The position numbers and the translations under genes are program-made. From SABY01 sp964523795 (lineage in GTDB: Bacteria > Bacteroidota > Bacteroidia > Bacteroidales > 4484-276), in contig CAZGAO010000019.1 in the NCBI GenBank assembly GCA_964523795.1, forward strand, positions 1 through 64,000: a stretch of DNA of 64,000 nt, read 5' to 3'. This document shows positions 51,898-60,940 of the stretch, piece by piece; the stretch's first letter is position 1; each line of letters starts with the position of its first letter. Below the pieces are notes generated by a model. It did not search any database and was not told where the DNA came from. It was given only the letters and a program-made list of their open reading frames with translations.

Positions 51898-52509
51898 TTG
51901 CAAAGTATTGAAGATAAGATATTAAAGAAAATAAAAAAAGCAGGCCGGGGTTCGCTGTTTTTCACTGAGGATTTTCTTAGCTTTGGAACAGCAAAAGCCA
52001 TATCCAAAGCATTGCAACGATTGGTGAAAAAAGGTGATATAGATCTCATCGCCCGTGGAATCTATACTCGTGTGGAAATTGATCCGGTTTTGGGTAGAAT
52101 AATGCCAGGTACCGAAGCAATAGCTGAAGCGATAAGAAGAAGAGACAAAGCAAGAATTATTCCTACCGGGGTAATGGCGATGAATGCACTTGGGCTTTCA
52201 AGCCAGATCCCGATGAATGTTGTGTATCTTACTGATGGTGCTGCAAGGAAAATTGATTTAGGACGGCGAAAAATAATTTTAAAAAAAACTACACCTAAAA
52301 ACCTTGCCGCCATCGGAAAAATCAGCAGTCTGGTTATTCAGGCTCTAAAAGAAATAGGAAAAGACCTGGCGACTGAAAGCGAAGTGGCTATCATTTTAAA
52401 ACAACTCGACAAGGAAGAACCTTATCGTTTGGAGCACGACATAAAGCTGGCTCCAGAATGGATCAGAATCATTATGCGCCAAGCACATAAAAAATACCAA
52501 AATGATTAA
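51898..52509 (+). CDS. AbiEi-like antitoxin / transcriptional regulator (DUF6088-like)
   Basis: The start is taken as TTG at 51898 (LQSIEDKILKKIKKAG), because a TTG at 51871 lies on the -7 box and would precede the transcript start. The 203-aa protein has an N-terminal winged helix (FGTAKAISKALQRLVKKGDIDLIARGIYTR). The AbiEi-type domain follows (IPTGVMAMNALGLSSQIPMNVVYLTDGAARKI is read here as IPTGVMAMNALGLS and VVYLTDGAARKI). It overlaps the toxin gene by 8 bp. Confidence 0.8.
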   Translation: MQSIEDKILKKIKKAGRGSLFFTEDFLSFGTAKAISKALQRLVKKGDIDLIARGIYTRVEIDPVLGRIMPGTEAIAEAIRRRDKARIIPTGVMAMNALGLSSQIPMNVVYLTDGAARKIDLGRRKIILKKTTPKNLAAIGKISSLVIQALKEIGKDLATESEVAIILKQLDKEEPYRLEHDIKLAPEWIRIIMRQAHKKYQND

Positions 52510-53533
52510 TTGGCTACTTGCTCCGGAAAAAACCAGGCGAAATGCTTATATTGAGATTGCTGAAAATACTGGCATGTCGCCTTTTGCCGTAGAAAAAGAC
52601 TGGTGGGTGGTGCAAACCCTGGCAACTATCTTCGAAATGGATGTAGCAAAATATCTATTATTTAAAGGCGGTACTTCGTTAAGCAAAGCATGGAAACTGA
52701 TTGAACGATTTTCGGAGGATATCGACTTGGCTTTGGATCGGGAGTTTTTTGGTTTCACTGGGGAGCTAAGCAAGAACCAAAGGGATAAAATTAAAAAAAC
52801 TTCAGGTAAATACATCGATGAAGTTTTCTTCCCTGAGTTAAAAGGACGATTCCAGGAAAGAGGCTTCAGCGATCTAACTTTGGAATTGGAAGTGGAAGCC
52901 GCAAGTGACAGAGACAGGAAAATCAACCTATATTATCCTTATGTGATTGAATCTCCAGGCTATTTGCAGCCAAAAGTACAGCTTGAAATTGGCAGTCGTT
53001 CTCTAAAAGAACCTTATACTGTCAAGACATTCTGCTCTCTTGTGGACGAAAGATATCCTAACAGGGAATTCACACTTGCACCGGTGAATATCCCCACTGT
53101 GAACCCTGAGCGCACTTTCCTTGAAAAAATATTTCTATTGCACGAAGAATTCCAGCGACCTACCCAAAAAAGAAGGGTGGAAAGACTAAGTCGCCACATT
53201 TATGACGTGGTGAAACTTTCAAGAACTGAATTTGCCGAAAAGGCATTGATCGATCCTGAACTATACACAACCATTTTAAAACACCGCCAAAAGTTTACTC
53301 GGGTTGGTGGCGTTAATTATAATTTGCACCAACCGCAATCCATCAATCCTTTGCCAACAGTCGAAGCCATGGATGCATGGAAAAAAGATTATAGCACCAT
53401 GCTCGAGCAAATGATTTATGAAGAAAATCCGCCTTCATTTGAACAGTTAATGGATGAGATGAATTCCATTAAATTCAAAATTAATAATTTACCTTGGAAG
53501 ATTGAAGTAAAATTTCCGCTGCCAAATTTCTAA
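52502..53533 (+). CDS. AbiEii nucleotidyltransferase toxin
   Basis: The 343-aa protein has the AbiEii/AbiGii signature FKGGTSLSKAW, then DIDLAL, which is the GS...DxD active site of nucleotidyltransferase toxins. It also has PKVQLEIGSRS and NPERTFLEKIFLLHEE. AbiE systems act as phage-abortive toxin-antitoxin pairs. Overlap with the antitoxin gene indicates one operon. Confidence 0.88.
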   Translation: MINWLLAPEKTRRNAYIEIAENTGMSPFAVEKDWWVVQTLATIFEMDVAKYLLFKGGTSLSKAWKLIERFSEDIDLALDREFFGFTGELSKNQRDKIKKTSGKYIDEVFFPELKGRFQERGFSDLTLELEVEAASDRDRKINLYYPYVIESPGYLQPKVQLEIGSRSLKEPYTVKTFCSLVDERYPNREFTLAPVNIPTVNPERTFLEKIFLLHEEFQRPTQKRRVERLSRHIYDVVKLSRTEFAEKALIDPELYTTILKHRQKFTRVGGVNYNLHQPQSINPLPTVEAMDAWKKDYSTMLEQMIYEENPPSFEQLMDEMNSIKFKINNLPWKIEVKFPLPNF

Positions 53534-53546
53534 GATTTCGAGAAAA

Positions 53547-53629
53547 TCCAATACTACATCTGTAGACCGCCCATCATAAAAATAAAAAAACTCCCAATCC
53601 GGAAAATATCGTGGCTGGGAGTTTTTTTT
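53547..53629 (+). repeat. Degenerate copy of the nqrF 3' end plus terminator
   Basis: The first part resembles nqrF 51630-51660 (AATACTACATCTGTGG against AATACTACATCTGTAG). From CCCATCATAAAAAT onward it matches the sequence after nqrF (51744-51800), including TCCGGAAAATATC and the terminator. The join is at CCCAT[G/C]AT[G/A]A, which occurs at both places near nqrF. Confidence 0.75.
53584..53629. terminator. Bidirectional terminator between AbiEii and histidine kinase genes
   Basis: A-run, CTCCCA, loop, TGGGAG, T-run: both strands carry a stem followed by T residues. The T-run runs into the stop codon of the minus-strand kinase gene. Confidence 0.75.
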
Positions 53630-56600
53630 AGGCGATATATTTTGCGATAAGCTCGTAAAAGGAAGTATTGTTGATGGGTTTCGAAATGTAATCGTCGCAG
53701 CCGGCTTTCTCGGCGGTAATACGGTCGCTGGTCATGGCATAGGCCGTTACAGCGATTACCGGGAGTTCGGGGCGAAGTGCTTTAATTTTGCGGGCAGCCT
53801 CATAGCCATTCATCACAGGCATGTTTATATCCATCAGCACTAAGTTAATAATGGGGTTTTCGGAAACGATTTTGATGGCGATTTTACCATTTTTTGCTCT
53901 AAGTACCTTCATCTTTTTTCGATTCAGCAAAAGCTCGAAAAGGTGGTAGTTGGTATCATCGTCTTCGGCAACAAGCACCGTAAATTCGCGACTAAGACTT
54001 AAAGCAGGTTTGTTGTATTTTCGGGCAATGTCGATCGATTCGGCAACGCTGGCTCGCAGCGGAAGCTCAATATAGAAGCATGAGCCTTTGTTGGGTTCTG
54101 ATTCGAGCCATATATGCCCGCCCATCATTTGGCTTAGTTTTTTGGAGATAGATAGCCCCAGGCCGGTGCCTTCAAATTCGCGGGTACTCGAATCATCGGC
54201 CTGCCTGAAAATTTCAAACACTATATCCTGTTTGTTTTTGGGGATGCCGATGCCGCTGTCTTTAACATAGAAAACCACATTGAGTGTATCCGCCTCAGGT
54301 TTGATGTTGGCAACACCAATTTCGATAAAGCCTTTTTTGGTAAATTTGAGCGCATTTTTTATCAGGTGCGAAAAAACCTTGTCAATTTTTTGCAGATCAC
54401 CCGAGAGCAGCATGTTACGTATTTCATCGGGCACTTTAATTTCCAAAGCAACCTGGTCTTTGCCCATCGCTTCTTTTTCCTGCCGCGCGTACATCTCTAC
54501 GTTTTCAAATAGTTCGGACATGGTAAATCGGCCAATCATCATTTTTACTTCATGGCTATCGATAAGGCTAATGTCGAGAATGTCTTCGATAATCGAAAGC
54601 AGGTGCCGCCCACTTTTGGAGATGATCTCGGTAAACTCGCTGATTTGATCCAGGGGCATGTCTTCTTCTATCATATCTGCAAAGCCAATCACCGTATTTA
54701 GCGGGGTGCGCAATTCGTGCGACATGGTGGCCATAAACGAACTTTTTAACTTATCGCTTTGTTCGGCTCGTTTAAGGGCTTCTATCAGCTTGGCCTCATA
54801 TTTCTTTTGTTCGGTAACATCTTCAACAATGCCAATGCCGTCCACAAAATCACCATTATCATCATAAATCGACTTAAAGAAAGCCTTTACCGGTGTAATT
54901 TTTCCGGAGGTTACCGACTTGTAATTCCCTTCAAAATATCCGCTGCCGGTATCCAAAGCATTCCTAACAGCATTGGTTAAGTCCACATTACTTAGCTGTG
55001 TCAGCATATTTAAACCTACAAGTACCTGACTTGAAGATCCAATAATTTTCTCGAAATTAGTATTGCAGTTTAGGATAACGCTTTGCTGGTCAAAATTAAA
55101 AACGCCCATCGGGGTATTGAGAAATAGGGTTTTAAACTTTTCCTCGTTTTGCTTCCGGTTATGCTCGGCAAGATGGGCAAGGGTAACATCGCGTACTACC
55201 GTTAATACGGTATTTTCGGAGGCTTTTACCATACGTACGTCGAAATAGCTCCTACCTTCGGGCTTGTCGATGAAGTAATCGTACAACTGCATTTGTCCGC
55301 TGGCCAGGGTTTTTGCGATGTTGTCAAGGGTAAGCTCAGCCAAATCGGGTGGTAGTACGTCCACTATTTTTTGGTTGAGGAATTTTCGAGATTCAATTAT
55401 CAATTTTTCCTCAGTATCGGAATGATACTCCACAAAGAGTCCATCCTTATCGAAAATAAATAAAATATCGGGCAGGGCACCAAGCAGCGATCGCAGACGC
55501 GATTCGGATTCCTGAAGTTGGTCTTGTATTTTTATCCGATCCGAAATATTGCGCGACACCGATAAGGCCTTGGTTTGCCCATCGATAAGGATGCGCTGCA
55601 CCACCACTTCAGTCCAGATATACGTGCCATCCTTGCGCCTTTTGCGTTCGGTAAGTTCGATTTTGTTGTTGTGTAGCAATTTTTCTTCGCGGCTTCGGGT
55701 TAAGTTGCTGCTGCCGGAATTTTCGGATATCTCATCCAGCAGGTTCATCCCCAGGAGTTCATGGCGCGAGTAGCCGGTTTGCTTTTCGGCGGCAGGGTTT
55801 ACATCGATAATTATCCCTGATTCCTCACCAATTCCGGTAATAAAAACAGCATCGGGGATATCCTTGAAAAGCTCCTCAAAATTGCGCTCGCTTTCCTGAA
55901 GTGCCGACTCTGCTTTTTTAAGGCGGGTAAGATCCATCACCGCCTCTACAATGCCGGTAACATTTCCCTGATTATCTTTTATCGGGCTGGTATATATTCG
56001 GTAAAAACCCTTATTATAAATGGGGTCTTCGGGCCCTGAATTTCTTACGTTGGCTTTTTGGCCTCGAAATACTTTGTCAAGAATACATACGCTGCAAGGC
56101 GAATCTCCACATTTAAATGCCTCGAAACATTTTTTGCCGATCTGGGCGGCATTTTGTGATAAGCCATGAATGTCCATCAACTTTTGATTCATATTCACGA
56201 TACGATACTCGCGATCGATAACAGCGATACCACCCGGGAAAGCATCAAAAACGGTTTGCAGCGATTGAAGAGCCAACGAGAGTTTTTCTCTTGTTTTAAC
56301 CTCGCCTGATACATCCACCAATGCCAGTCGGCATTTTACCTGCCCCTCGATTTGGTCGGGAGCAAAAACCATTTTGGAGGTGATGTTGCCCACCGTAAAC
56401 TCCTGCTGATGAATTTGATTTTGATGGATACTCTGATATAAAAGTTTTAAAAAGTGATCCTTCTCGCTTACTGCAATAAATTCAGGAAATGATTTCCAGC
56501 GTATATCGTCTTTGCTTTTGCCTATCAATTGCGAAGCCGTAGAATTCAGTTCGGCTACCCTGCCATCTTGCTCTAAAATCAAATAACCAACCGGCCCGTT

Positions 56601-57413
56601 GTCGAAGAGATCATAATATTGTTCCGCCGTTTTTTCGATCTCCATTCTGCTTTCGATCAGCTCCTGGTTCTGCGATTTCAGATCTTTATCCTGCTGATTC
56701 AAATTTTTGACCATGTCGATGATGTGCAATTCACTCTGCTTGCGTTGCGTAATGTTGCGAGCCGTACCCTGGAGTCCGTTGATTTTACCATTTTGGTCAT
56801 GGGTAAAATAGGCACTTACTTCGATCCAAACCTGATGCCCATCCCTATGTTTGCCAATAATTTCTGTTTGGATTGTTTGGGCTTGGGTCTTATCTTTTTT
56901 ATATGCACTGAGTTTTTGTTCTAATTCGACCTGCATCCGCGAGAGCGATTCGGCAGTAAAAATTTCGTCCTTTGTTTTTTTTACCCGTTCATCGCGAGGA
57001 AATCCCAGGAGTGTTTCGGACGAAGGACTTAGGTAGTTAAGATTTAATTTCAGGTCGCTGGCCCAGATTACCTCGGCAGAGTTTTCGGCAAGTCTTCTAA
57101 ATTTTTCTTCGCTGATTTTAAGTGCAAGTTTAGCCCGTTTAATTTTTGCATTGTGCAGATACAAAAGGATGATAACACCCACCAATAAAATGCTAAAAGC
57201 TAAATGAAAGAGGCGAAGGCTTGTTTCGTGTCGCTTAGCAAGCTCATCGAAAGCAGAACCGGAACTTTCGTTGGCAACCAGACTTATGCCATCCGCAGCA
57301 TCCTGAGAAACTCCGGCATAACCATGAGCGTCCACAGATTTTATGAAAAACAGAATTAGAAAACAAAAACTGATGAAAGCTATTTTTCTAACAAGCCACC
57401 CTACATTTTGCAT
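53628..57413 (-). CDS. Hybrid sensor histidine kinase / response regulator with six PAS domains
   Basis: The 1261-aa protein has membrane segments at about 9-27 and 73-91 with only about 45 residues between them. Six PAS units then follow (about 100-840). HisKA has His899 in SHELRTPLN. The ATPase domain has NALKFT, DSGIGIP and GTGLGLSI. The C-terminal receiver has Asp1195 in VLMDINMP. The third PAS has four cysteines (KKCFEAFKCGDSPCSVC), as seen in some anaerobe PAS domains. No cognate regulator is adjacent. Confidence 0.93.
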   Translation of the reverse strand: MQNVGWLVRKIAFISFCFLILFFIKSVDAHGYAGVSQDAADGISLVANESSGSAFDELAKRHETSLRLFHLAFSILLVGVIILLYLHNAKIKRAKLALKISEEKFRRLAENSAEVIWASDLKLNLNYLSPSSETLLGFPRDERVKKTKDEIFTAESLSRMQVELEQKLSAYKKDKTQAQTIQTEIIGKHRDGHQVWIEVSAYFTHDQNGKINGLQGTARNITQRKQSELHIIDMVKNLNQQDKDLKSQNQELIESRMEIEKTAEQYYDLFDNGPVGYLILEQDGRVAELNSTASQLIGKSKDDIRWKSFPEFIAVSEKDHFLKLLYQSIHQNQIHQQEFTVGNITSKMVFAPDQIEGQVKCRLALVDVSGEVKTREKLSLALQSLQTVFDAFPGGIAVIDREYRIVNMNQKLMDIHGLSQNAAQIGKKCFEAFKCGDSPCSVCILDKVFRGQKANVRNSGPEDPIYNKGFYRIYTSPIKDNQGNVTGIVEAVMDLTRLKKAESALQESERNFEELFKDIPDAVFITGIGEESGIIIDVNPAAEKQTGYSRHELLGMNLLDEISENSGSSNLTRSREEKLLHNNKIELTERKRRKDGTYIWTEVVVQRILIDGQTKALSVSRNISDRIKIQDQLQESESRLRSLLGALPDILFIFDKDGLFVEYHSDTEEKLIIESRKFLNQKIVDVLPPDLAELTLDNIAKTLASGQMQLYDYFIDKPEGRSYFDVRMVKASENTVLTVVRDVTLAHLAEHNRKQNEEKFKTLFLNTPMGVFNFDQQSVILNCNTNFEKIIGSSSQVLVGLNMLTQLSNVDLTNAVRNALDTGSGYFEGNYKSVTSGKITPVKAFFKSIYDDNGDFVDGIGIVEDVTEQKKYEAKLIEALKRAEQSDKLKSSFMATMSHELRTPLNTVIGFADMIEEDMPLDQISEFTEIISKSGRHLLSIIEDILDISLIDSHEVKMMIGRFTMSELFENVEMYARQEKEAMGKDQVALEIKVPDEIRNMLLSGDLQKIDKVFSHLIKNALKFTKKGFIEIGVANIKPEADTLNVVFYVKDSGIGIPKNKQDIVFEIFRQADDSSTREFEGTGLGLSISKKLSQMMGGHIWLESEPNKGSCFYIELPLRASVAESIDIARKYNKPALSLSREFTVLVAEDDDTNYHLFELLLNRKKMKVLRAKNGKIAIKIVSENPIINLVLMDINMPVMNGYEAARKIKALRPELPVIAVTAYAMTSDRITAEKAGCDDYISKPINNTSFYELIAKYIA

Positions 57414-57443
57414 GAAACATCTTTATTAAAAAATCATCATCAA

Positions 57444-57451
57444 CAAAGATA
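57444..57451 (-). promoter_or_regulatory. -7 element of the hybrid kinase gene
   Basis: On the minus strand TATCTTTG fits TAnnTTTG and lies 30 bp before the ATG. Confidence 0.45.
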
Positions 57452-57588
57452 TTTATTATCGCTGATAAGCGACCTTTTTTTACAATAATTCAGGATTCCC
57501 TGACAACTTTTTAAAAAATGAACTTCCTTATTAACGAATTTTATAAAAGTCATCCTTCTTCGCTCAAGCCCACAAGAACGAAATACCG

Positions 57589-57596
57589 TACTTTTG
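57589..57596 (+). promoter_or_regulatory. -7 element of pruA
   Basis: TACTTTTG matches the consensus, giving a leader of about 50 nt. No -33 box at the usual distance. Confidence 0.45.
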
Positions 57597-57650
57597 CCGT
57601 TTCAAAATTAAACTGTGATTCAGCTTATTTAATTATAAAAATATTTTATC

Positions 57651-59279
57651 ATGTCAAGAGGAATGTTTCATGTACCCGATGCGCATAATGAGGTGGTGCT
57701 TACTTATGCACCCGGCACACCGGAAAGAAGTAGCGTAAAAAAAATGCTGGAGCTAATGCGATCCAAAGTAGTGGACATCCCCATGTATATCGGTGGAAAA
57801 AAAATTACTACGGACGACAAACGCGAAATCCGTCCCCCGCACGACTTGCAACATCTGCTGGGATATTATTATATGGGGACCAAAGAACATGTAGTGATGG
57901 CCATCGATGCTGCTCTGGCTGCGCGCAAAAAATGGCAGGCCATGCCATGGCACGAGCGGGCAAGCATTTTCCTGAAAGCTGCCGACCTGATATCCGGCTC
58001 GTATCGGGCTAAAATTAATGCTGCTACCATGCTGGGGCAAAGCAAAAATGTATATCAGGCCGAGATTGATGCTGCCTGCGAAACTGCCGATTTTTTCCGT
58101 TTCAATGTGCAATATATGAAGCAGATATATCAGGATCAACCCATATCTTCCAAGGGTGTGTGGAACAAATTAGAGCAGCGTCCCCTGGAGGGTTTTGTTT
58201 ACGCCCTAACGCCTTTCAATTTTACTTCGATAGCTGCCAACCTGCCTACGGCACCCGCTATGATGGGCAATGTGGTGGTGTGGAAACCCGCTGCAAACCA
58301 GATTTATTCGGCAGCCGTAATTATGGAAGTCCTTATCGAAGCGGGTTTGCCCGATGGAGTGATTAACATGGTGAATGTTTCGGGACCGGTGGGTGGAAAA
58401 GTGATGGCCGAGCATCCCGATTTTGTGGGCGTGCATTTTACCGGTTCCACGCAAGTGTTCAAAAAAGTGTGGAAGGCCATCGGCGACAATGTGATGAACC
58501 ACAATACCTACCCCAAAATTGTGGGCGAAACCGGCGGGAAGGATTTTGTGATGGTACACCAATCGGCACGCCCCGACCAGGTGGCTACGGCACTTTCGCG
58601 GGGAGCCTTCGAATATCAGGGGCAAAAGTGCTCGGCAGCATCCCGGGCCTATATTCCGCAGTCGCTGTGGCCGGAGATAAAAAAACTGGTGTGCGACGAT
58701 TTGCAGACTTTTAAAATGGGGCCGCCCGAAGATTTTCGTAATTTTATTAATGCCGTTATCGATGAACCCTCCTTCAACAAAATCGCTGCCTATATCGACC
58801 AGGCTAAAAAGGACGGACTGGAGCTGGTTGCCGGTGGTAGTTACGATAAGTCGGTTGGCTATTATATCGAACCCACCATCTTCCGCACCAACGACCCTAA
58901 GTATGTTACCATGGAAGAAGAGATTTTTGGACCGGTGCTCACCATTTATGTTTATGACGATGACAAGTACGAGGAAACCCTCCAACTGCTCGACCAGACT
59001 TCGCCCTATGCTTTGACCGGAGCTATTTTTGCCCTCGATCGCTTTGCCATCGAGCTGGCTTCCGACGTTTTGATTAATGCTGCGGGCAACTTCTACATCA
59101 ACGATAAGCCTACCGGAGCAGTGGTGGGTCAACAGCCCTTTGGCGGCGCACGTGCCTCGGGCACCAACGATAAGTCGGGTTCTTATCTTAACCTGATTCG
59201 ATGGGTTTCGCCCCGGACGATCAAAGAAAACTTTGACCCGCCCACCGATTATCGCTACCCCTTTATGGACGAAGCCTGA
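57651..59279 (+). CDS. pruA: 1-pyrroline-5-carboxylate dehydrogenase
   Basis: The 542-aa aldehyde dehydrogenase oxidises pyrroline-5-carboxylate/glutamate semialdehyde to glutamate in proline breakdown. The catalytic Glu is in KIVGETGGKDF and the catalytic Cys in EYQGQKCSAASR. The substrate-loop and NAD-binding segments (ALTPFNFTSIAANLP, WKPA) fit the single-domain PruA type. No proline dehydrogenase gene is in the window. Confidence 0.94.
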   Translation: MSRGMFHVPDAHNEVVLTYAPGTPERSSVKKMLELMRSKVVDIPMYIGGKKITTDDKREIRPPHDLQHLLGYYYMGTKEHVVMAIDAALAARKKWQAMPWHERASIFLKAADLISGSYRAKINAATMLGQSKNVYQAEIDAACETADFFRFNVQYMKQIYQDQPISSKGVWNKLEQRPLEGFVYALTPFNFTSIAANLPTAPAMMGNVVVWKPAANQIYSAAVIMEVLIEAGLPDGVINMVNVSGPVGGKVMAEHPDFVGVHFTGSTQVFKKVWKAIGDNVMNHNTYPKIVGETGGKDFVMVHQSARPDQVATALSRGAFEYQGQKCSAASRAYIPQSLWPEIKKLVCDDLQTFKMGPPEDFRNFINAVIDEPSFNKIAAYIDQAKKDGLELVAGGSYDKSVGYYIEPTIFRTNDPKYVTMEEEIFGPVLTIYVYDDDKYEETLQLLDQTSPYALTGAIFALDRFAIELASDVLINAAGNFYINDKPTGAVVGQQPFGGARASGTNDKSGSYLNLIRWVSPRTIKENFDPPTDYRYPFMDEA

Positions 59280-59314
59280 GTAGTGTTCGTCCTTAAAGCC
59301 GATGCTCTGAATTG

Positions 59315-59460
59315 CCCCGGGTTTTAACCCGGGGAAAATGAGCCTGGCATAAGATCCCCCGCGATTTTGCCACGCCACAGGCGTGGCAAAATCGCGGGGG
59401 CTTTTACCCTTCTCATTCAATCCCAGCCCTAAAGGGCAGCCTGTCCCGCTCGTGCGGGAA
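59315..59460. repeat. Cluster of four hairpins downstream of pruA
   Basis: In order: CCCCGGGTT/AACCCGGGG (59315-59334); a 21-bp perfect stem with a 3-nt loop (59356-59376 / 59380-59400, core GATTTTGCCACGCC); GCCCTaaAGGGC (about 59427-59438); CCCGC/GCGGG (about 59445-59459). Such palindromes recur in Bacteroidota intergenic DNA. The long stem could stabilise the pruA mRNA 3' end. The open frame on the opposite strand across pruA and this cluster is not a gene. Confidence 0.7.
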
Positions 59461-59607
59461 GGCAATTCATAATTCAAATAACGTACTAAAAAGACAGGCA
59501 CTAATTAGTCTTTGCTGCATGTACGGTTTTTTATCCTGCCATTTTTCAATTCCTTCAAGCGAAATGCTCCGATAAGCATAAGTAAGGCATCATTTTGAGA
59601 CTTCTTT

Positions 59608-60603
59608 CTATTGTTTAATTATCCTGCTAGTTTTGTAACCTGGAGCAGATAAAAGGTAGGCCCCATTTGGCAATGTTCCAAAGTCAATTTCATTCTGTCC
59701 TTGTCTGGCTTCGACTGATTTTACCAATGTGCCAGAAATACTATAGATATTCAAACGACTATCCTGTGCAGCTTTTCTTAGCATTACAGTTAGTTTGTCA
59801 CAAGTAGGATTAGGATATGCTGGGGTCATTTGCTCAGAAATTTCAAAAGTACCCGTTGTGGGAGCATCATAAATAGTACTAAAGAAGGCAAGGCGATTTG
59901 GAATATTTTCGTGCAACCAATTCTCAATATCGGCAGACAATCGACCTGGGTGCGTGATCAGGGTATATGCAAAAAGCGCTGTTTCAGGCATATCCTCTAA
60001 GTCAGGGAAACTTTGAGCATATTCAGTTACGAAAGATGGGTCAGCTAATTGTGCGTTTGTCCAGGCCGTGTCATTTTCGTAAATATCCTGAAGTGAGGCA
60101 TGCACGGATTCATGGAACACCGTTTCTTCTAAATCATGTGTGCTAATACGGTCATCCATATTATCAGAATAAAGAACAAAGAAGTGTCCTTGAGTTTCAG
60201 CAAATGCAGTTTGATTGCCTTTGTTAATTACAACATGATTCAGCATATCTCTCTGCACAAAAGGAAGTTTTCCAAGTCTCGGGCAAAGCTTATCAGCATA
60301 CCCTTGCGCTGCTTCTTGCGTATTAAAGGTGCTGTGGCACCAGATCTCCAGTTTTTCACCATCCGAAAAAGTTGCTTCAAACACGAAAGTATCTTCATCA
60401 TATAGATTACCCCCATTACCAGGCATTTCTTTATCTTCTCGCCCAATAAAAGCGAGACTTGCGAACGAATCCGGGTCAGTATCTAAAATAAAGTCGATGT
60501 CGTTTGACACCACCGAGTTCGGAAAAAGAGGATCCCCTGCTTGTGCTTCCTTACTTGCTATTGCTACAAGAATCAAACAAATAGAAAAATATATTTTTAT
60601 CAT
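59608..60603 (-). CDS. Secreted HExxH (zincin-like) protein with T9SS tail
   Basis: The 331-aa protein has a signal peptide (residues 1-22, ending KEAQA). The central part contains LEETVFHESVHASL with His164-Glu165-xx-His168, and FVTEYAQSFPDLEDMPETALFAY about 35 residues later could give the third ligand, as in gluzincins. The C-terminal 75 residues (PAYPNPTCDKLTV ... GAYLLSAPGYKTSRIIKQ) are a T9SS type A tail. Probably a secreted metalloprotease; the family is not identified. Confidence 0.75.
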   Translation of the reverse strand: MIKIYFSICLILVAIASKEAQAGDPLFPNSVVSNDIDFILDTDPDSFASLAFIGREDKEMPGNGGNLYDEDTFVFEATFSDGEKLEIWCHSTFNTQEAAQGYADKLCPRLGKLPFVQRDMLNHVVINKGNQTAFAETQGHFFVLYSDNMDDRISTHDLEETVFHESVHASLQDIYENDTAWTNAQLADPSFVTEYAQSFPDLEDMPETALFAYTLITHPGRLSADIENWLHENIPNRLAFFSTIYDAPTTGTFEISEQMTPAYPNPTCDKLTVMLRKAAQDSRLNIYSISGTLVKSVEARQGQNEIDFGTLPNGAYLLSAPGYKTSRIIKQ

Positions 60604-60940
60604 TTTTACGATGCTTTAAATAAAGAAATATTCATTATTATGCTAATAATATTTTCTGCAAAATTAATGTATGCAATTGCAATTTAAAAGACGGAAGAAT
60701 CAGAAAAGGAAGTTAATTATGGGGAAAATTATGATTCGTGGATAAAATTGACATGAATCAACGGCAGGAGTAAATATTTTGAATCGTGTACTATTATTAA
60801 TACCACTTTTTCAGAATTAGAAATCAGCGAAGAATCTTTTTGAGCAACCACTGAAGTTGTTATTAGTAGGATAAATAATAGGGTACTTTGTATTTTATAA
60901 ATGAGGTCTTACGTTTTTAATCAAGTGTAATAGTAATTAC
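60604..60940. other. AT-rich intergenic region, no gene seen
   Basis: It separates two exported-protein genes on the minus strand. No clean -7 consensus, terminator or repeat was recognised. A short remnant-like frame resembles a signal peptide on the minus strand but has no continuation. Confidence 0.3.

Noticed and set aside
58206..59501. 431-aa minus-strand open frame opposite pruA
   Set aside because: It lies antisense to a complete pruA gene and across palindromic non-coding DNA; the composition is that of a shadow frame.
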